64,000 nt of DNA from Lachancea dasiensis (Eukaryota; Ascomycota; Saccharomycetes; Saccharomycetales; Saccharomycetaceae), in the NCBI GenBank assembly GCA_900074725.1, contig LT598454.1, positions 1,122,854-1,186,853 on the forward strand, read 5' to 3'. Positions 21,986 through 32,545 of the stretch are shown piece after piece. The notes under the pieces were generated by a model. That model was not told the DNA's origin, did not search any database, and saw only the letters and a list, made by a program, of their open reading frames with translations. Position 1 is the first letter of the stretch, and every line of letters begins with the position of its first letter. Position numbers and translations under genes: made by a program.

Positions 21986-22012
21986 CGATGAGATGAGCTT
22001 AAAATTTTGAAA
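21986..22012 (-). promoter_or_regulatory. PAC plus RRPE element pair upstream of KAP104
   Basis: CGATGAGATGAGCTT (PAC, 21986-22000) directly abuts AAAATTTTGAAA (RRPE, 22001-22012), 57-83 bp before the KAP104 ATG. The tight pair is the classic ribosome-biogenesis regulon signature. KAP104 is not usually listed among those genes. Confidence 0.55.
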
Positions 22013-22176
22013 TTATTATTACCTTGCAACATTATCTCGATCATATGAATAGAGAAAGATTGATGACGATCATCTTTTGAGAAACCAAAAGCCAACGAGC
22101 ATTTAACTGTATGAAAGTATCTAATGTACATATTTATTTTATTTCCCCCCAAGATGCAGATATATGGTAGCTAACG

Positions 22177-24285
22177 CTAGCTCTCTTCAATCATGAAATT
22201 GTCGAGCTTTTGGAGAAGAGTGTCTATCTTCCCAAATAATGGATTGTATAATTCGTAGACGGTTGGATGATGGCTAAATTTAGATTCACCAAATGAAAGG
22301 GTGCTGTTGATTGTTGTGGCGGAGGTAGCGCGTCCCTCGCCTATGCAGGAATCGTCTGAAGACGCGGAGGTGCTTTCTCGATGCGAAGCCGAATAGTCTA
22401 CAGACGACTGTGAAGCCCCGTGAGCGCTGCGCAACTGACCCCGGTCCTGGTTGGAAATAGTTTTGTGTGCTCCAAGCAGTCCATACCGCACTTTAGCTTG
22501 TTGGCTGTTGTCCTCGGGCTCGTCATTTGCTAGATAACTTGGGACTTGAACTCGCTTGGGGGTTTGGCTCGAGCCAAGATTAACAGCTAAATCGTTCGCA
22601 GGACTGTCCTCGGTCGAGGTGTTCATGTCGGCACTATTAACGTGCTCCATAGCATAGCTAGGGTCGTGATTTTCGTTCGTGGACGAGCTCACAAGTTTTG
22701 AGATATCTTTGATTGCCTTAGTAGAAGGTATTCCTTCCACTGTGTTATCACTTGCTTCGAAAACTCCAACGTTGACTTGGGGGGAGTCGTTGGTCCACTC
22801 CGATGATGACGGCGAGTAGTCTCCGATAGTGGATATAGAGTAATTAGAATTGGAATTCTGCATTTCTTTATGATCGGCAAATGGAATGCTTGGTGCCTTA
22901 AAAATTTGATAGAGCTCGTCATCCCCCACTTTCAGATAATCTGAGTGCACGCTGGTGGATTGTGAGTCACCAGTTTTCGTGAGTTGTGTATCGGTCGAAT
23001 CTGCCTTTGGGTCTTGATATTTGCGACTCGCTGCCGATTCTGGAACTACTTTTCTAACCTTGCTCACTTGCAGAGGCAATGTGCTACCCTGGTTGGATGA
23101 AACATCACTCACAACCTCGCTAGCATCATCCTCGTTCAACAAAGCTGCCTCGTATATTCTTCCGACCAAGGCGCCACCCGTACCTTCCATGCGTTCATCC
23201 TTATCAGTCGCATCCAAATCTTCAGAACCGGACGCATTATCTTCGCTATCTTCATCCCTACTGTAGCGTTCCGCGTAGCTGACTACATCGTTAAAACTCA
23301 CAGACTTATTGCCCTTTTTGTACAAGTCCTTAGAGTGCTCTGGGTGGTCAGAGGGCGTGGAACCTTCCCCTTTCGCAGAGTTCGCGCTGCCCACAGAATG
23401 CCCTGACATATTTTCGTTTTTCCAGCAGTTCAGCCGTGCGAGGCGTTCCGGATACGTCTCTAATATTTCCGCCGGGGCAAACCCGATCTTTCCGTCGCTA
23501 CAGCGCTTGACCAGCCACCAGTACGCGTCCTGGTCGTTGAGCAATATGCACCCTTCGTCTTGGTACAGCTGACAGTGCGAAGGATCCGGGCCCTGGAAAG
23601 GATAGAGCGCATATAGTTTCCCCGGGTCAATTTCCTCCGGTGGCGCGAGCGGCTGGAAGTCTTCATCTATCTCGTCTTCTTGGTCGTTGTTCTCGTCACT
23701 GGCCTCCATGTTCGCGAACTGCTCTTGACTAGCGGCAATTGGGCGCGACGTAGTGAGGTCGTCTTCATCTGAGATGCTGTCGCTGTCGCTGAAGCGTTCC
23801 ACCCGTGAACTTGGCTCCAAATCCTCAGCCGGGCTTGCCTTACTTTCCAGCAGTTCCATCCCGGAGTTCCGTTGGGAGCCCGAAGTCAGATCTTGCAGCC
23901 TGTTCTCCATATCCTCCTCAAATTCGGAGTCGGAATACTCATATTCGCTGTTGGACGCCTCGTCTCTCGTGGAGCCCAAGTTGCTCCGCTGTTGTCCAGA
24001 CTGCGTTCCCGACCGCTGCGTGGATTCCTCGTCGATTGCTGTTTTCGAAGGTCGCGCCGTCCATTTTTTTTCCGGGGATCCTGGCGCGCTTCCTGGGCTC
24101 ATCACGACACTTCCGTTTACACTGCTGTTCTCTTCGTCCTGTCGCAACTTCATCGGCATAGTCTTCAACACATCACTGTAATCTTCCACCAAGTCGGGAT
24201 CACACAGCAAGTCCGTGTGCAAGCTTGACGGAGCAGACCCAGTCTGAGCATACTTGTCGTACGCCTTGTTCAAGATGTCCTGCAT
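22177..24285 (-). CDS. BUD14: Bud14, SH3-domain regulator of formins and Glc7
   Basis: This 702-residue, acidic and Ser-rich protein has one clear SH3 domain at about residues 225-290: YALYPFQGPDPSHC, then YWWLVKRCSDGKIGFAPAE and YPERLARLN. Size and domain position match S. cerevisiae Bud14 (about 707). Bud14 is a bud-neck and bud-tip protein that activates the Glc7 phosphatase and, with Kel1/Kel2, displaces the formin Bnr1 from actin. A KSVSFNDVV segment (about 329-337) resembles the RVxF docking motif for Glc7. It lies beside ADE1, as in S. cerevisiae YAR014C-YAR015W. Confidence 0.92.
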   Translation of the reverse strand: MQDILNKAYDKYAQTGSAPSSLHTDLLCDPDLVEDYSDVLKTMPMKLRQDEENSSVNGSVVMSPGSAPGSPEKKWTARPSKTAIDEESTQRSGTQSGQQRSNLGSTRDEASNSEYEYSDSEFEEDMENRLQDLTSGSQRNSGMELLESKASPAEDLEPSSRVERFSDSDSISDEDDLTTSRPIAASQEQFANMEASDENNDQEDEIDEDFQPLAPPEEIDPGKLYALYPFQGPDPSHCQLYQDEGCILLNDQDAYWWLVKRCSDGKIGFAPAEILETYPERLARLNCWKNENMSGHSVGSANSAKGEGSTPSDHPEHSKDLYKKGNKSVSFNDVVSYAERYSRDEDSEDNASGSEDLDATDKDERMEGTGGALVGRIYEAALLNEDDASEVVSDVSSNQGSTLPLQVSKVRKVVPESAASRKYQDPKADSTDTQLTKTGDSQSTSVHSDYLKVGDDELYQIFKAPSIPFADHKEMQNSNSNYSISTIGDYSPSSSEWTNDSPQVNVGVFEASDNTVEGIPSTKAIKDISKLVSSSTNENHDPSYAMEHVNSADMNTSTEDSPANDLAVNLGSSQTPKRVQVPSYLANDEPEDNSQQAKVRYGLLGAHKTISNQDRGQLRSAHGASQSSVDYSASHRESTSASSDDSCIGEGRATSATTINSTLSFGESKFSHHPTVYELYNPLFGKIDTLLQKLDNFMIEES

Positions 24286-25234
24286 CGACTAAAGGCCCTC
24301 TGCTGCTGCGTTTGAAAGAGAAGCCCTGATAGTTTTTGTTGTTTGAAGTTTTGGCGCCTTGATAGTCTCATCGGAATTTTCATGGTCAGGAGCCCAGTCT
24401 AGTGCCTGGCCGAGTACCTGGCCGAGTACCTGGCGCAAGCCAAACGACGCGAAAGAGTAAGCCATCAACCAGAGCTCGGCACTGGAAGCATCCCACTCTT
24501 CAACGTCCACTCGGTTCTATGCTGTCATGGGACAGCGGACGCCGAGGTAGAGGGAAGCTTTCGCGCCGTAGAATATTCATTTATAAATACTGTGGCGCCC
24601 GGTTGAAACGATGGGTGGACGATCCGGTCTTAGACGGTCCATCTAGAGTGGCGCCAAGCCGGGCTTCTATCAGCTGTGCTGTGCAAGTTCTACGTGAGCT
24701 GACTTTGGTGTTTGCTTCGCCAGACACTTATTGAAAGGTTATTTAGCGTCACTAAATAATAATAATAACATTAATAATTTTAAAAGACAGCCTCGATAGT
24801 TGAAGCATGAATTCAAAGGTTTCACAGAGCTACAACACTTGCTGTTACAATACTCTCCGTAAAATCGGGTGGTGGCTTTCAACTCTTCCATCTAAACAAC
24901 ATTATGGATCTTGAGCAGGACAAGGTAACTAGCTTAGTTTTCTGCGACTGAGGAGATTCGAACTGCGGGAACAAGTCTTGAGAATATGACTCTGGTGGGT
25001 TAATTACAACTAATATACCTTCAATTTCGTCGAGATGAGCTACCACATGATGTTGTTCCCGCTTTAAGAAGCGATATATATATATATATACCCGCACTCA
25101 TTTGTTCCCCCTTCGTTGACGCATTTGCGGGAGTCTTAGTAAATTCAAGCTTTCTAGCTAGGGCGCAGATTTCGGTTATTGCCAGCTACTACCGTGTTTT
25201 TTTAGTTGTTAACAGCAGACGCCAGTCGTGAAGT
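24286..25234. other. Divergent promoter region BUD14/ADE1
   Basis: This 949-bp interval contains a TGACTC site for ADE1 and a TA microsatellite at 25075-25090. A 72-codon minus-strand frame (24879-25097) has gene-like codons but no in-frame ATG at its start (see findings). GATGAG-type sequence occurs near 25034. No RNA gene is recognised. Confidence 0.5.
24987..24992 (+). promoter_or_regulatory. TGACTC, probable Bas1/Pho2 (or Gcn4) site of ADE1
   Basis: The hexamer TGACTC lies 243 bp before the ADE1 start codon. Yeast purine genes are activated through this core by Bas1 with Pho2, and it also fits Gcn4. A single hexamer is weak evidence, but position and target gene fit. Confidence 0.4.
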
Positions 25235-26149
25235 ATGTCCCTACGTGAAACCAACCTGGATGGAATTCTGCCTCTGGTGGCCAGAGGTAAGGTAAGAGAT
25301 ATCTACGAGGTGGACGCTAAAACGCTGCTCTTCGTGGCCACCGACCGTATTTCCGCGTACGATGTTATCATGGAGAATACGGTGCCGGAAAAGGGAGTTC
25401 TGCTCACCAAGCTTTCGGATTTTTGGTTCGAGTTCCTCGACGCGGACGTGCGTAACCACTTGGTGAAAATCCCGCAAGGCAAAACCGCTTTCGACCTGCT
25501 ACCTTCTCAGCTGTCAGAACCCAAGTATAAAGCGCAGCTTGCAGGCAGGTGTCTGCTGATCAACAAATTCAAGCTGATTCCACTGGAGGTGATTGTACGT
25601 GGGTTCATCACCGGGTCTGCCTGGAAGGAATACAAAAAGTTTGGCACCGTTCATGGCCAGACGGCCCCAGAGGGCTTGCAAGAATGTCAAGAGTTTCCCA
25701 CTCCTATTTTCACACCTTCCACCAAGGCTGAGCAAGGCGAACACGACGAAAACATATCGAAGGAACAGGCTGCGGCTCTCGTCGGACAGGAACTTTGCGA
25801 CAGAGTGGCCGAGCTCGCTATCAAGCTATACGGCAAGGCCAAGGACTACGCCAAGACTAAGGGAATTATCATTGCAGACACAAAATTCGAGTTCGGAATC
25901 GACGAGTCAACTGACGAAATCATTTTGGTGGATGAGGTTCTCACCCCGGATTCATCTCGTTTCTGGAACGGACAAAACTTCAAATTGGGCCAATCCCAGG
26001 ACTCCTATGATAAGCAGTTTTTACGCAATTGGTTGACTAGCAACAAATTGGACGGTGTCGATGGCGTCAAAATGCCTGATGACATTGTCGCGCGCACTAG
26101 GTCCAAATATGTAGAGGCCTATGAAACGTTGACGGGGAACAAATTTTAG
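25235..26149 (+). CDS. ADE1: SAICAR synthetase (de novo purine synthesis)
   Basis: This 304-residue enzyme joins CAIR and aspartate with ATP to form SAICAR, step seven of de novo purine synthesis in the cytosol. Family hallmarks are GKVRDIYEVD near the N-terminus, the ATP-site FVATDRISAYDVIM, VIVRGFITGSAWKEYKK, and the C-terminal IIADTKFEFGID followed by LVDEVLTPDSSRFW. Length is essentially that of S. cerevisiae Ade1. The start is the ATG at 25235 (MSLRETNLDG). Order BUD14-ADE1-KIN3-CDC15 is the same as on S. cerevisiae chromosome I right arm. Confidence 0.97.
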   Translation: MSLRETNLDGILPLVARGKVRDIYEVDAKTLLFVATDRISAYDVIMENTVPEKGVLLTKLSDFWFEFLDADVRNHLVKIPQGKTAFDLLPSQLSEPKYKAQLAGRCLLINKFKLIPLEVIVRGFITGSAWKEYKKFGTVHGQTAPEGLQECQEFPTPIFTPSTKAEQGEHDENISKEQAAALVGQELCDRVAELAIKLYGKAKDYAKTKGIIIADTKFEFGIDESTDEIILVDEVLTPDSSRFWNGQNFKLGQSQDSYDKQFLRNWLTSNKLDGVDGVKMPDDIVARTRSKYVEAYETLTGNKF

Positions 26150-26247
26150 GCGGTGTAGTCATTATTTGTATGCGCTTCATTATATGCAGAATATTATAGA
26201 TGGTAGTACTCTTGTCTTCCTAGGTTGTGGCGTGACAGACAGCTGGT

Positions 26248-27468
26248 TTACCGCCCCTTGACCCGCCAGTGGTAGTCTGGTCTATGGAGGTGAGGTTTTG
26301 CGGTCATCAAGTCCGGTGTCCCACTTACTTTCTTCCCATTCAGGATTTCTCTTACTCGCTGTTCTACGGTGAACTCAAATTCTTTCCGGTATTGGTGTTT
26401 GATGTTGTTCATTTCTGCTTCATATTCACCAGCCTGTCGCTCTAATATGTTACCAATATTCATAAGTTCTTTCTCATAGTCCATCAAGTTGTCCTCGAAC
26501 CTTTCTAACTGGAAAGCTTTTCTTGCAATGCGAAGCTGCATGTTTTGAAGTAGTGAAAAAGCCGAAGCACGCGATTGAATGTCAGGATTTATGCAGGAAT
26601 CGATGACCTGCTGAAGTTCGTTGGAGTAGTAGTCTGGAATGCGATCAAATTTGCCAGCTTGAATTCTCCTCTGCAAATCGATGTAAGTTTTGGCTTGAAA
26701 TGGCGGACGCAATGTGCACATCTCATAGATGATACAACCCAGGGACCATATATCACTCAGGGGTGAATACGGCTGGTCCATAAGCACCTCAGGAGACATA
26801 TAATAAGGGGTACCCACATAAGTCGTTGCAAACTCGACACTGGAACCTAGAGATTTGGCAAGACCGAAATCACCGAGCTTAACAGAGACCTTGTTATAAT
26901 CCAAAACTTGGGAGGTTTTTGGATGATCAGAAGGTTTACCTGTACTTAAGAATATGTTTCCTGGTTTCAAATCTCTATGGATAACGACATTGGAACCTTT
27001 AACAGGAAATTTCATCTTGTCATAAATTGTTTCCAAGGGAGCAAGGTCAGAGTCATAGTGGCACCGGTATAATGCCGTCAAAATCTGAGCGGTTATGCTC
27101 CATACGACTTTCTCAGGAATGTATTTACATTCTTTTTTAAAATTGCTTATCATTTGAGAAAGGTCGCCATTGCTGCAGTACTCCATGTAGAAGTATAAGA
27201 CATTTTTGTCGGAATCCCACTCATAAAACTCAACAATATTTTCATGTTTCAATCGACTAAGGATGGCGCACTCAGAGATAAGTTGTTGTCTTTCCTTTGA
27301 GTTCATATGGCCATACTGGATTTCCTTGCGTACCATGATCTTGCCGGTAGACAACTGCAACACTTTGCGAACACACCCAAAGGAGCCTCTGCCGATCTCC
27401 TCCTGCACCTCATACTCGCTTATGCGAGGACCACTCCGTTCGCGAGTTTCTGCTCTTCTGTTGTACAT
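26248..27468 (-). CDS. KIN3: NIMA-related protein kinase Kin3
   Basis: This 406-residue kinase is of the NEK/NIMA family. It shows [38 protein letters not shown] and the activation-loop [11 protein letters not shown]. The C-terminal coiled-coil-prone tail ([19 protein letters not shown] onward) is typical of NEKs. An insert between the C helix and catalytic loop ([18 protein letters not shown]) is shared with yeast Kin3. Kin3 acts in chromosome segregation and the DNA-damage response. The ATG used is at 27468; an in-frame GTG directly before it (27471) is unlikely as a start. It is convergent with ADE1. Confidence 0.92.
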   Translation of the reverse strand: MYNRRAETRERSGPRISEYEVQEEIGRGSFGCVRKVLQLSTGKIMVRKEIQYGHMNSKERQQLISECAILSRLKHENIVEFYEWDSDKNVLYFYMEYCSNGDLSQMISNFKKECKYIPEKVVWSITAQILTALYRCHYDSDLAPLETIYDKMKFPVKGSNVVIHRDLKPGNIFLSTGKPSDHPKTSQVLDYNKVSVKLGDFGLAKSLGSSVEFATTYVGTPYYMSPEVLMDQPYSPLSDIWSLGCIIYEMCTLRPPFQAKTYIDLQRRIQAGKFDRIPDYYSNELQQVIDSCINPDIQSRASAFSLLQNMQLRIARKAFQLERFEDNLMDYEKELMNIGNILERQAGEYEAEMNNIKHQYRKEFEFTVEQRVREILNGKKVSGTPDLMTAKPHLHRPDYHWRVKGR

Positions 27469-27641
27469 CACTATACCTCGCGGTCCCGCTGTATCTCAGT
27501 GGTCCGGCTTCTCTGAATGAACATCTTTATTGGCCGCTCACACCTGTCAAATGGCTAAACATTAATGTGTCTTGTTTGCAATTATCTAGATTGGGACAGC
27601 CTGACACCTTGCAAAGTAGACGTCACTGAGAACGAAGTCGA

Positions 27642-30314
27642 TCAGATCGACTGTAGCGTCGGTATTACGAAGCTATGCCCATTGGATCGCTTCGATAGAG
27701 AGCGCGGCTTTGTTGTTACCAGCAGCTCAATATCATGACATAGCTGCTTTATCAACACAGAATCCGATCCAACTTGATTTGGACGCAAATTGTTGGGACT
27801 CCAATTTGACAAAAGGAAATCTACTACAGCACGAAGGACCTCGGTGCCAGTAGGAAAAGTTACTGGTTGTTTTATCGCAGAGGTAATTAGTGCTTCTGTG
27901 GGAATATTTTTGTTGGTTGGCTGAAGGGGTGTAAACTCGACATAGCGAGTGAGAATTAATTTTAGGAATTTTAGAAAGTCGATCTGTATGATCAAACTAC
28001 CGCGATAGACATCGAAAAGTGACTGGGTCTTCTTCATGAATTGCGGGTGAGAAACGATATCACAGGCTAGGGATTTACAGGGCGGTAATGCACATAGTTT
28101 TGCAAACTTCGTGATATAATTACCAAACTTGGGCTCCTCCGAGTAAAAGGTATGCAAGAGAGCCGCTCGAGGTACCTGAATTACACTGGTATTGCAATGA
28201 ATCAGAATGCTTTCGGAGTTCTCCGTAATGTTGTAATTTTCCCGCATAGCGAATAGAAAGCAATGCAGCAAGACTTCGGTTCCTCCGGTAACGAAATCTG
28301 AGATTCGCAGAAATCTCAGAGAAATGTCAATCGCAATTGGTAGGTAGCTTGCGATAAGTTCTTGAGATAACTCCGTGCATAGGTTCAATGCAATGGACAA
28401 TATTGATCGTGTGTATTTTGATCGCCAATCGCGTCCTAGTTGCTGGATTAGTTGCTGAGACAGCCGTAAAAATCCGCCGTGCTCTACAATCTCACCGAGG
28501 ACAACGCGGTCGAGGTGACCTACGTTGAAACAGAGCTCAACGAAATTTTTGACTAGTCTTGGATCATCGATGGACTCAGGCGTGAATTTGAGGAGCCAAT
28601 CTACAAACCCGTTGGGAAAGAATGTACGCTCCACGTACACAGGAACATTAGCAAGTTGTATACTTGACGGACGAGATGATAATTGAGGTGTAGAATGAAA
28701 CTCGCCTTCTGCGTATCCCATGTCTGAGTTGGCGATACTTTTTCTTTCCAGAAAAATATTGAGACTCTTGAAAACAGTATATCTCAATCTGCTGTTGCTT
28801 CTTAAGGGCAAGCTCATCAAGGCCCTAATCAATTCCTTTCCAATTTCAAAGCTATCTGCTCCTGAAAGGGAAATTAACATTTCATGTGCTAATTTGTTAT
28901 CCGCCGCCAGACCCCTCAGTATAGCATCCTCAATATTGACCAACTTTGAACACCAGTTACACCAATCCTTATGATCCAAAATCTTCCCATACCCTATAGC
29001 CAATGAAATAAGCAGCTTATAGTCAGTAATAGAATCACAGTACTGAAGTATCCCGCACTTTATGAGGTCGCTAGTATGATCTAGAAAGTATTGGCTGATT
29101 AAGGATTCGCTAGGACCAATATGACACAGCAACGCGGAAATGCCACCTATACGAATGAACAATTCTTTGCACTCACCTGCCCTAGATTGGGCGTCATACG
29201 CAAACATATCGCCAATATGTTGCAATTGACCGTGCCTGCACAGATCAACCAAACACGACGCTATGCTGTACATATCACATTCTCCGTATATCAAATAGGG
29301 ATTGCAGATTTCACTATTTTGCCGTAGCTGCAGAAGGCTGTGATGGCCACTTTTTGTGTCATGGCCCTTGAAGGGAGAAACGTCGACCTCCAGGAACTCG
29401 TGCCGCCAGTCCTCTCCTTCTTCTTCTTCTTTGAATTTTTCCAGAGCTGGCTTTTGAGTTTCACTTATCCATTCATGGGTCAGCAATTCCTGGGCGGTTG
29501 CTCTTTGGAAAACGTTTTTTTGAAAGCACGTTCGTATGAACTTTCGGCATCTGGAAGATAGATATTTTGGTGGTAGATACTCATCATGCACTATGGCATA
29601 ACAGGCTGCTTCATTGAGCAAATTGTGAAATGGCGGGTTACCAGTTAATATCTCCACCACCGTAGCACCCAAAGACCAAATGTCACTTACTGTGGAGGCA
29701 CCCTGCCCCATCATCACTTCAGGGGCCATCCAATTAGGGGAGCCAGCATAAGTCATCGCCATACTGTTGACTCTTGTTGACACACCAAAGTCCGCTAGTT
29801 TGACGACATTGTGGCCATCCAGCAACAAGTTGGCAGCCTTGATATCTCTATGAATGACACCCTGCTCGTGCAGATATTGCAGGCCACAAAGAGTTTGCTT
29901 GATGTAGGTTTTGCATTCCATTTCTTCCACTGGGCCTCTTTTGATCAAATCTCTCAGGGAGCCCTGAGAGCAGTACGCAAGTAAAATGAACAGTTGATGG
30001 GACTTTTGAATAAATCCGTGATATTTAACAATGTTCTCATGCTTCAGATTCTTAAGCAAATCTATCTCTAACATATGTTCATTCAGCTCCTCCTCTTCTT
30101 CATATTCTATGACTTTTATAGCGACCTGCTTACCAGTTTGTCTGTTCATCGCGCGATATACTATCCCGTAGGCACCCTTTCCGATAACCTGTTTCAGTGC
30201 ATAGTGATGTGTATTCCCCGAGGACGAGGCGAGTTTTTGAGCCGGCGTAAGATTTACTCTTGTAGCCATACTACGCGTCACCTTTGGCTTGAACTGTAAA
30301 CACCTAGTAGCCAT
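27642..30314 (-). CDS. CDC15: Mitotic exit network kinase Cdc15
   Basis: This 890-residue protein has an N-terminal kinase domain: VIGKGAYGIVYRA (44-54), HRDIKAANLLL with HRD at 155-157, and LADFGVST. A long helical regulatory region follows. Cdc15 at the spindle pole body activates the Mob1-Dbf2 kinase to drive mitotic exit. S. cerevisiae Cdc15 has 974 residues. Two ATGs are possible: 30314, and 30269, which begins MATRVNLTP. The stretch VNLTP aligns with residues 10-14 of S. cerevisiae Cdc15, so the downstream start is credible. The upstream one adds 15 basic residues and repeats the MATR tetrapeptide. Confidence 0.9.
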   Translation of the reverse strand: MATRCLQFKPKVTRSMATRVNLTPAQKLASSSGNTHHYALKQVIGKGAYGIVYRAMNRQTGKQVAIKVIEYEEEEELNEHMLEIDLLKNLKHENIVKYHGFIQKSHQLFILLAYCSQGSLRDLIKRGPVEEMECKTYIKQTLCGLQYLHEQGVIHRDIKAANLLLDGHNVVKLADFGVSTRVNSMAMTYAGSPNWMAPEVMMGQGASTVSDIWSLGATVVEILTGNPPFHNLLNEAACYAIVHDEYLPPKYLSSRCRKFIRTCFQKNVFQRATAQELLTHEWISETQKPALEKFKEEEEGEDWRHEFLEVDVSPFKGHDTKSGHHSLLQLRQNSEICNPYLIYGECDMYSIASCLVDLCRHGQLQHIGDMFAYDAQSRAGECKELFIRIGGISALLCHIGPSESLISQYFLDHTSDLIKCGILQYCDSITDYKLLISLAIGYGKILDHKDWCNWCSKLVNIEDAILRGLAADNKLAHEMLISLSGADSFEIGKELIRALMSLPLRSNSRLRYTVFKSLNIFLERKSIANSDMGYAEGEFHSTPQLSSRPSSIQLANVPVYVERTFFPNGFVDWLLKFTPESIDDPRLVKNFVELCFNVGHLDRVVLGEIVEHGGFLRLSQQLIQQLGRDWRSKYTRSILSIALNLCTELSQELIASYLPIAIDISLRFLRISDFVTGGTEVLLHCFLFAMRENYNITENSESILIHCNTSVIQVPRAALLHTFYSEEPKFGNYITKFAKLCALPPCKSLACDIVSHPQFMKKTQSLFDVYRGSLIIQIDFLKFLKLILTRYVEFTPLQPTNKNIPTEALITSAIKQPVTFPTGTEVLRAVVDFLLSNWSPNNLRPNQVGSDSVLIKQLCHDIELLVTTKPRSLSKRSNGHSFVIPTLQSI

Positions 30315-32545
30315 GCCATTGCGACACTAACCGCTATAAATCATAAGCGCTTGCGTATAAAGTGAGCATAAGTTGTATATATTTGGGAGCCATTAGCTTG
30401 ACACGATGAGAGAACTTAGTTTGTGAGTCTCGAGCAATTGGAACGCTTTCCTTCAAGGAGAGCTACATATAAGGGAGGTAATCATGTGAAATGGAGGCAT
30501 TGCTAACTAAGAGGCATATCGTATTTTTTATTACCTCTCAGTCCTCAAAATCGCGGGAGAACCATTAGACTGGTAACATCTGAATAGTATTCCACGATAA
30601 TTTGAATAGATGGAGGCCGGTCCTAAAGTTCCATCTGCCGCTAAGCTGACTGTCAAAAAAGGGCAGCACTCTTGTCTGTGACAATATAGTATAAAGTGAT
30701 CGAAGAAATGTCAGAAATTTCCGGCTCGAACAGAATGTCTAGAGGTCTAGCATACCTGGCCGGTAGGTTTGAAATGCCGCGACATAGTTGGTAGCTCCAC
30801 TTTGTATTATATCTAGGAATTTCACCCCTCTGAGAGATATTCTTTGTGCTATAATTTTGCGATGGTTCAGCACGAAGTGATGAATTCTATGAAGCAATAT
30901 ATCGCAGCGCGATGAACTGACCTGACCTTTTGTCGAAGCAATTGTGAATGCTGATGGCTGAATGTCATTAGGGAAGATAAAAATTGTAGGAAGATGTTGC
31001 CCTGCCAATTCTGTATCATCGTTCAATCATATAACTTTTGAACGGTGCATGGGTTACGCTTAAAGAGTTCCCGTCGCCACTAGTTGACTAAACACTAATA
31101 CACATCCCAAACTAGGATTTGTTTTGCTGTCTTTGGAGCGCGCTTGTTGACTGCTTAAACAGCAATGACCTTGGAGAAGAGGAGGAGAGAAGTTGCCTTG
31201 CATTGAGCATTAAAAAATATGAACTACAATACTAATGTACTTTAAAAGACATCAATATGCTTGTCTTTACAAAGGTTAACACATTATCGCATCAAGAGCA
31301 CGGGTTGAAGCAACGTATATCGGATTGCTTCTCCTTTTCAGTTCAAGCGTGACACATACCTCAAGTCCGCATTTCTGACTATACAATTTACACAACAACG
31401 GCGTACAAAATCAAAGATTTAACAGCTGAGTTAATCATACCATTGGAAATGCTTTCCTTAGATCTGAAAGAAATGCGGAAGTGCATTTAGGCAGACTTTA
31501 ATGTCATAGCTTCTTGTGTGATTATCATAACATCATGCATTGGTAATTTGCAAAAGCCACCAGTCCACCATTTGGACCTGAGAGAGACGACGGAATACAG
31601 AACAATTTTGGAACACGCACCACTGAACTGAACGGCTCCCTGCCGAATCCTTGGTAGGCTTTCTATAATCCGACCCGCTTGCAAATGAGAAATTAAGGTT
31701 GAACTGAATCTAAGGCTAATACTAAGACTCCAAAACTAATTCCTTTTCCCCTGCTATTGGCCATTGTATCAATTTGTTAGATTATGCGTAAGACCACTGG
31801 CGGGCGATGCCAAGAAGTTGTCAAACACCATGTGGAACTTTTAAAAAATCACTCTTTAAGCGGAACAGTTCAAGAGTCCGTTATTTATCACTTCTAGACC
31901 TAACTGTAGAGCTAGTAGGGAGGCAGCTTCAACTGTGAGCTTTTTTTCGTTTAGGTGGCCCCTAGCATCTCTTTATTTACCTACCACCCGAAACATGTAT
32001 GATGGATGGTATTCAAATGAGCCTGTGATGCAAATAGTACTTTTGAATAGACAGGAAAGGTTAAACCTCGAAAGTTAGCATGTGCTCAATAGTGGCAGGC
32101 AGTTGCTCCTCATGCGGGAAATGAGAGAGACTCGGCTACTCATGAAAGCTACGATAATATTTATCCAATGAAAGCGACACTATTCCATCCACATGATGAC
32201 ATCGGGCTATGATAATATTTTGCTTTAACGTATACTGGTGATATGAACGGAGTCTGTCCGCCAGGGCCAAGCTTACCTTCAAAAACTAGCTAGGAAAATA
32301 TTGGAAAAGAAAAAGAACCAAACAAACGCTTTTTTTTGGCATTGAAGACAATTTTTAGATCTACCAAATCGTCATGAGAAGCTCACGAACTCAACGATAA
32401 GAAAGCTCCCACCAAATGCTGACATTAGATTTGTCACTCTATACTAAAGATTCACTTTCATCAAAACAAAGCACGTATTCTTCAATCGCCTGTAGCGCAG
32501 AACAAGTACAAGACGAAGACATTTCCATAGCCATTTTATGCTTTA
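30315..32545. other. Long gene-free interval CDC15 to RSC9
   Basis: This 2.2-kb stretch has no recognisable gene and is far longer than other gaps here. Short frames (for example minus strand 31026-30739) lack an ATG or resemble nothing known. I looked for a centromere (CDEI TCACRTG, AT-rich CDEII, CDEIII with CCGAA) and for tRNA B-boxes and found neither. It joins genes from different S. cerevisiae chromosomes (I and XIII), so it spans a rearrangement point and may contain decayed sequence. Confidence 0.5.

Noticed and set aside
24879-25000. TTCGAATC on the minus strand as a tRNA B-box
   Set aside because: No A-box at the right distance and no acceptor-stem pairing with the adjacent sequence.
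30880-30940. GTGATGA followed by CTGA, possible C/D snoRNA
   Set aside because: The boxes are only about 45 bases apart and the flanks do not form the terminal stem that such RNAs need.
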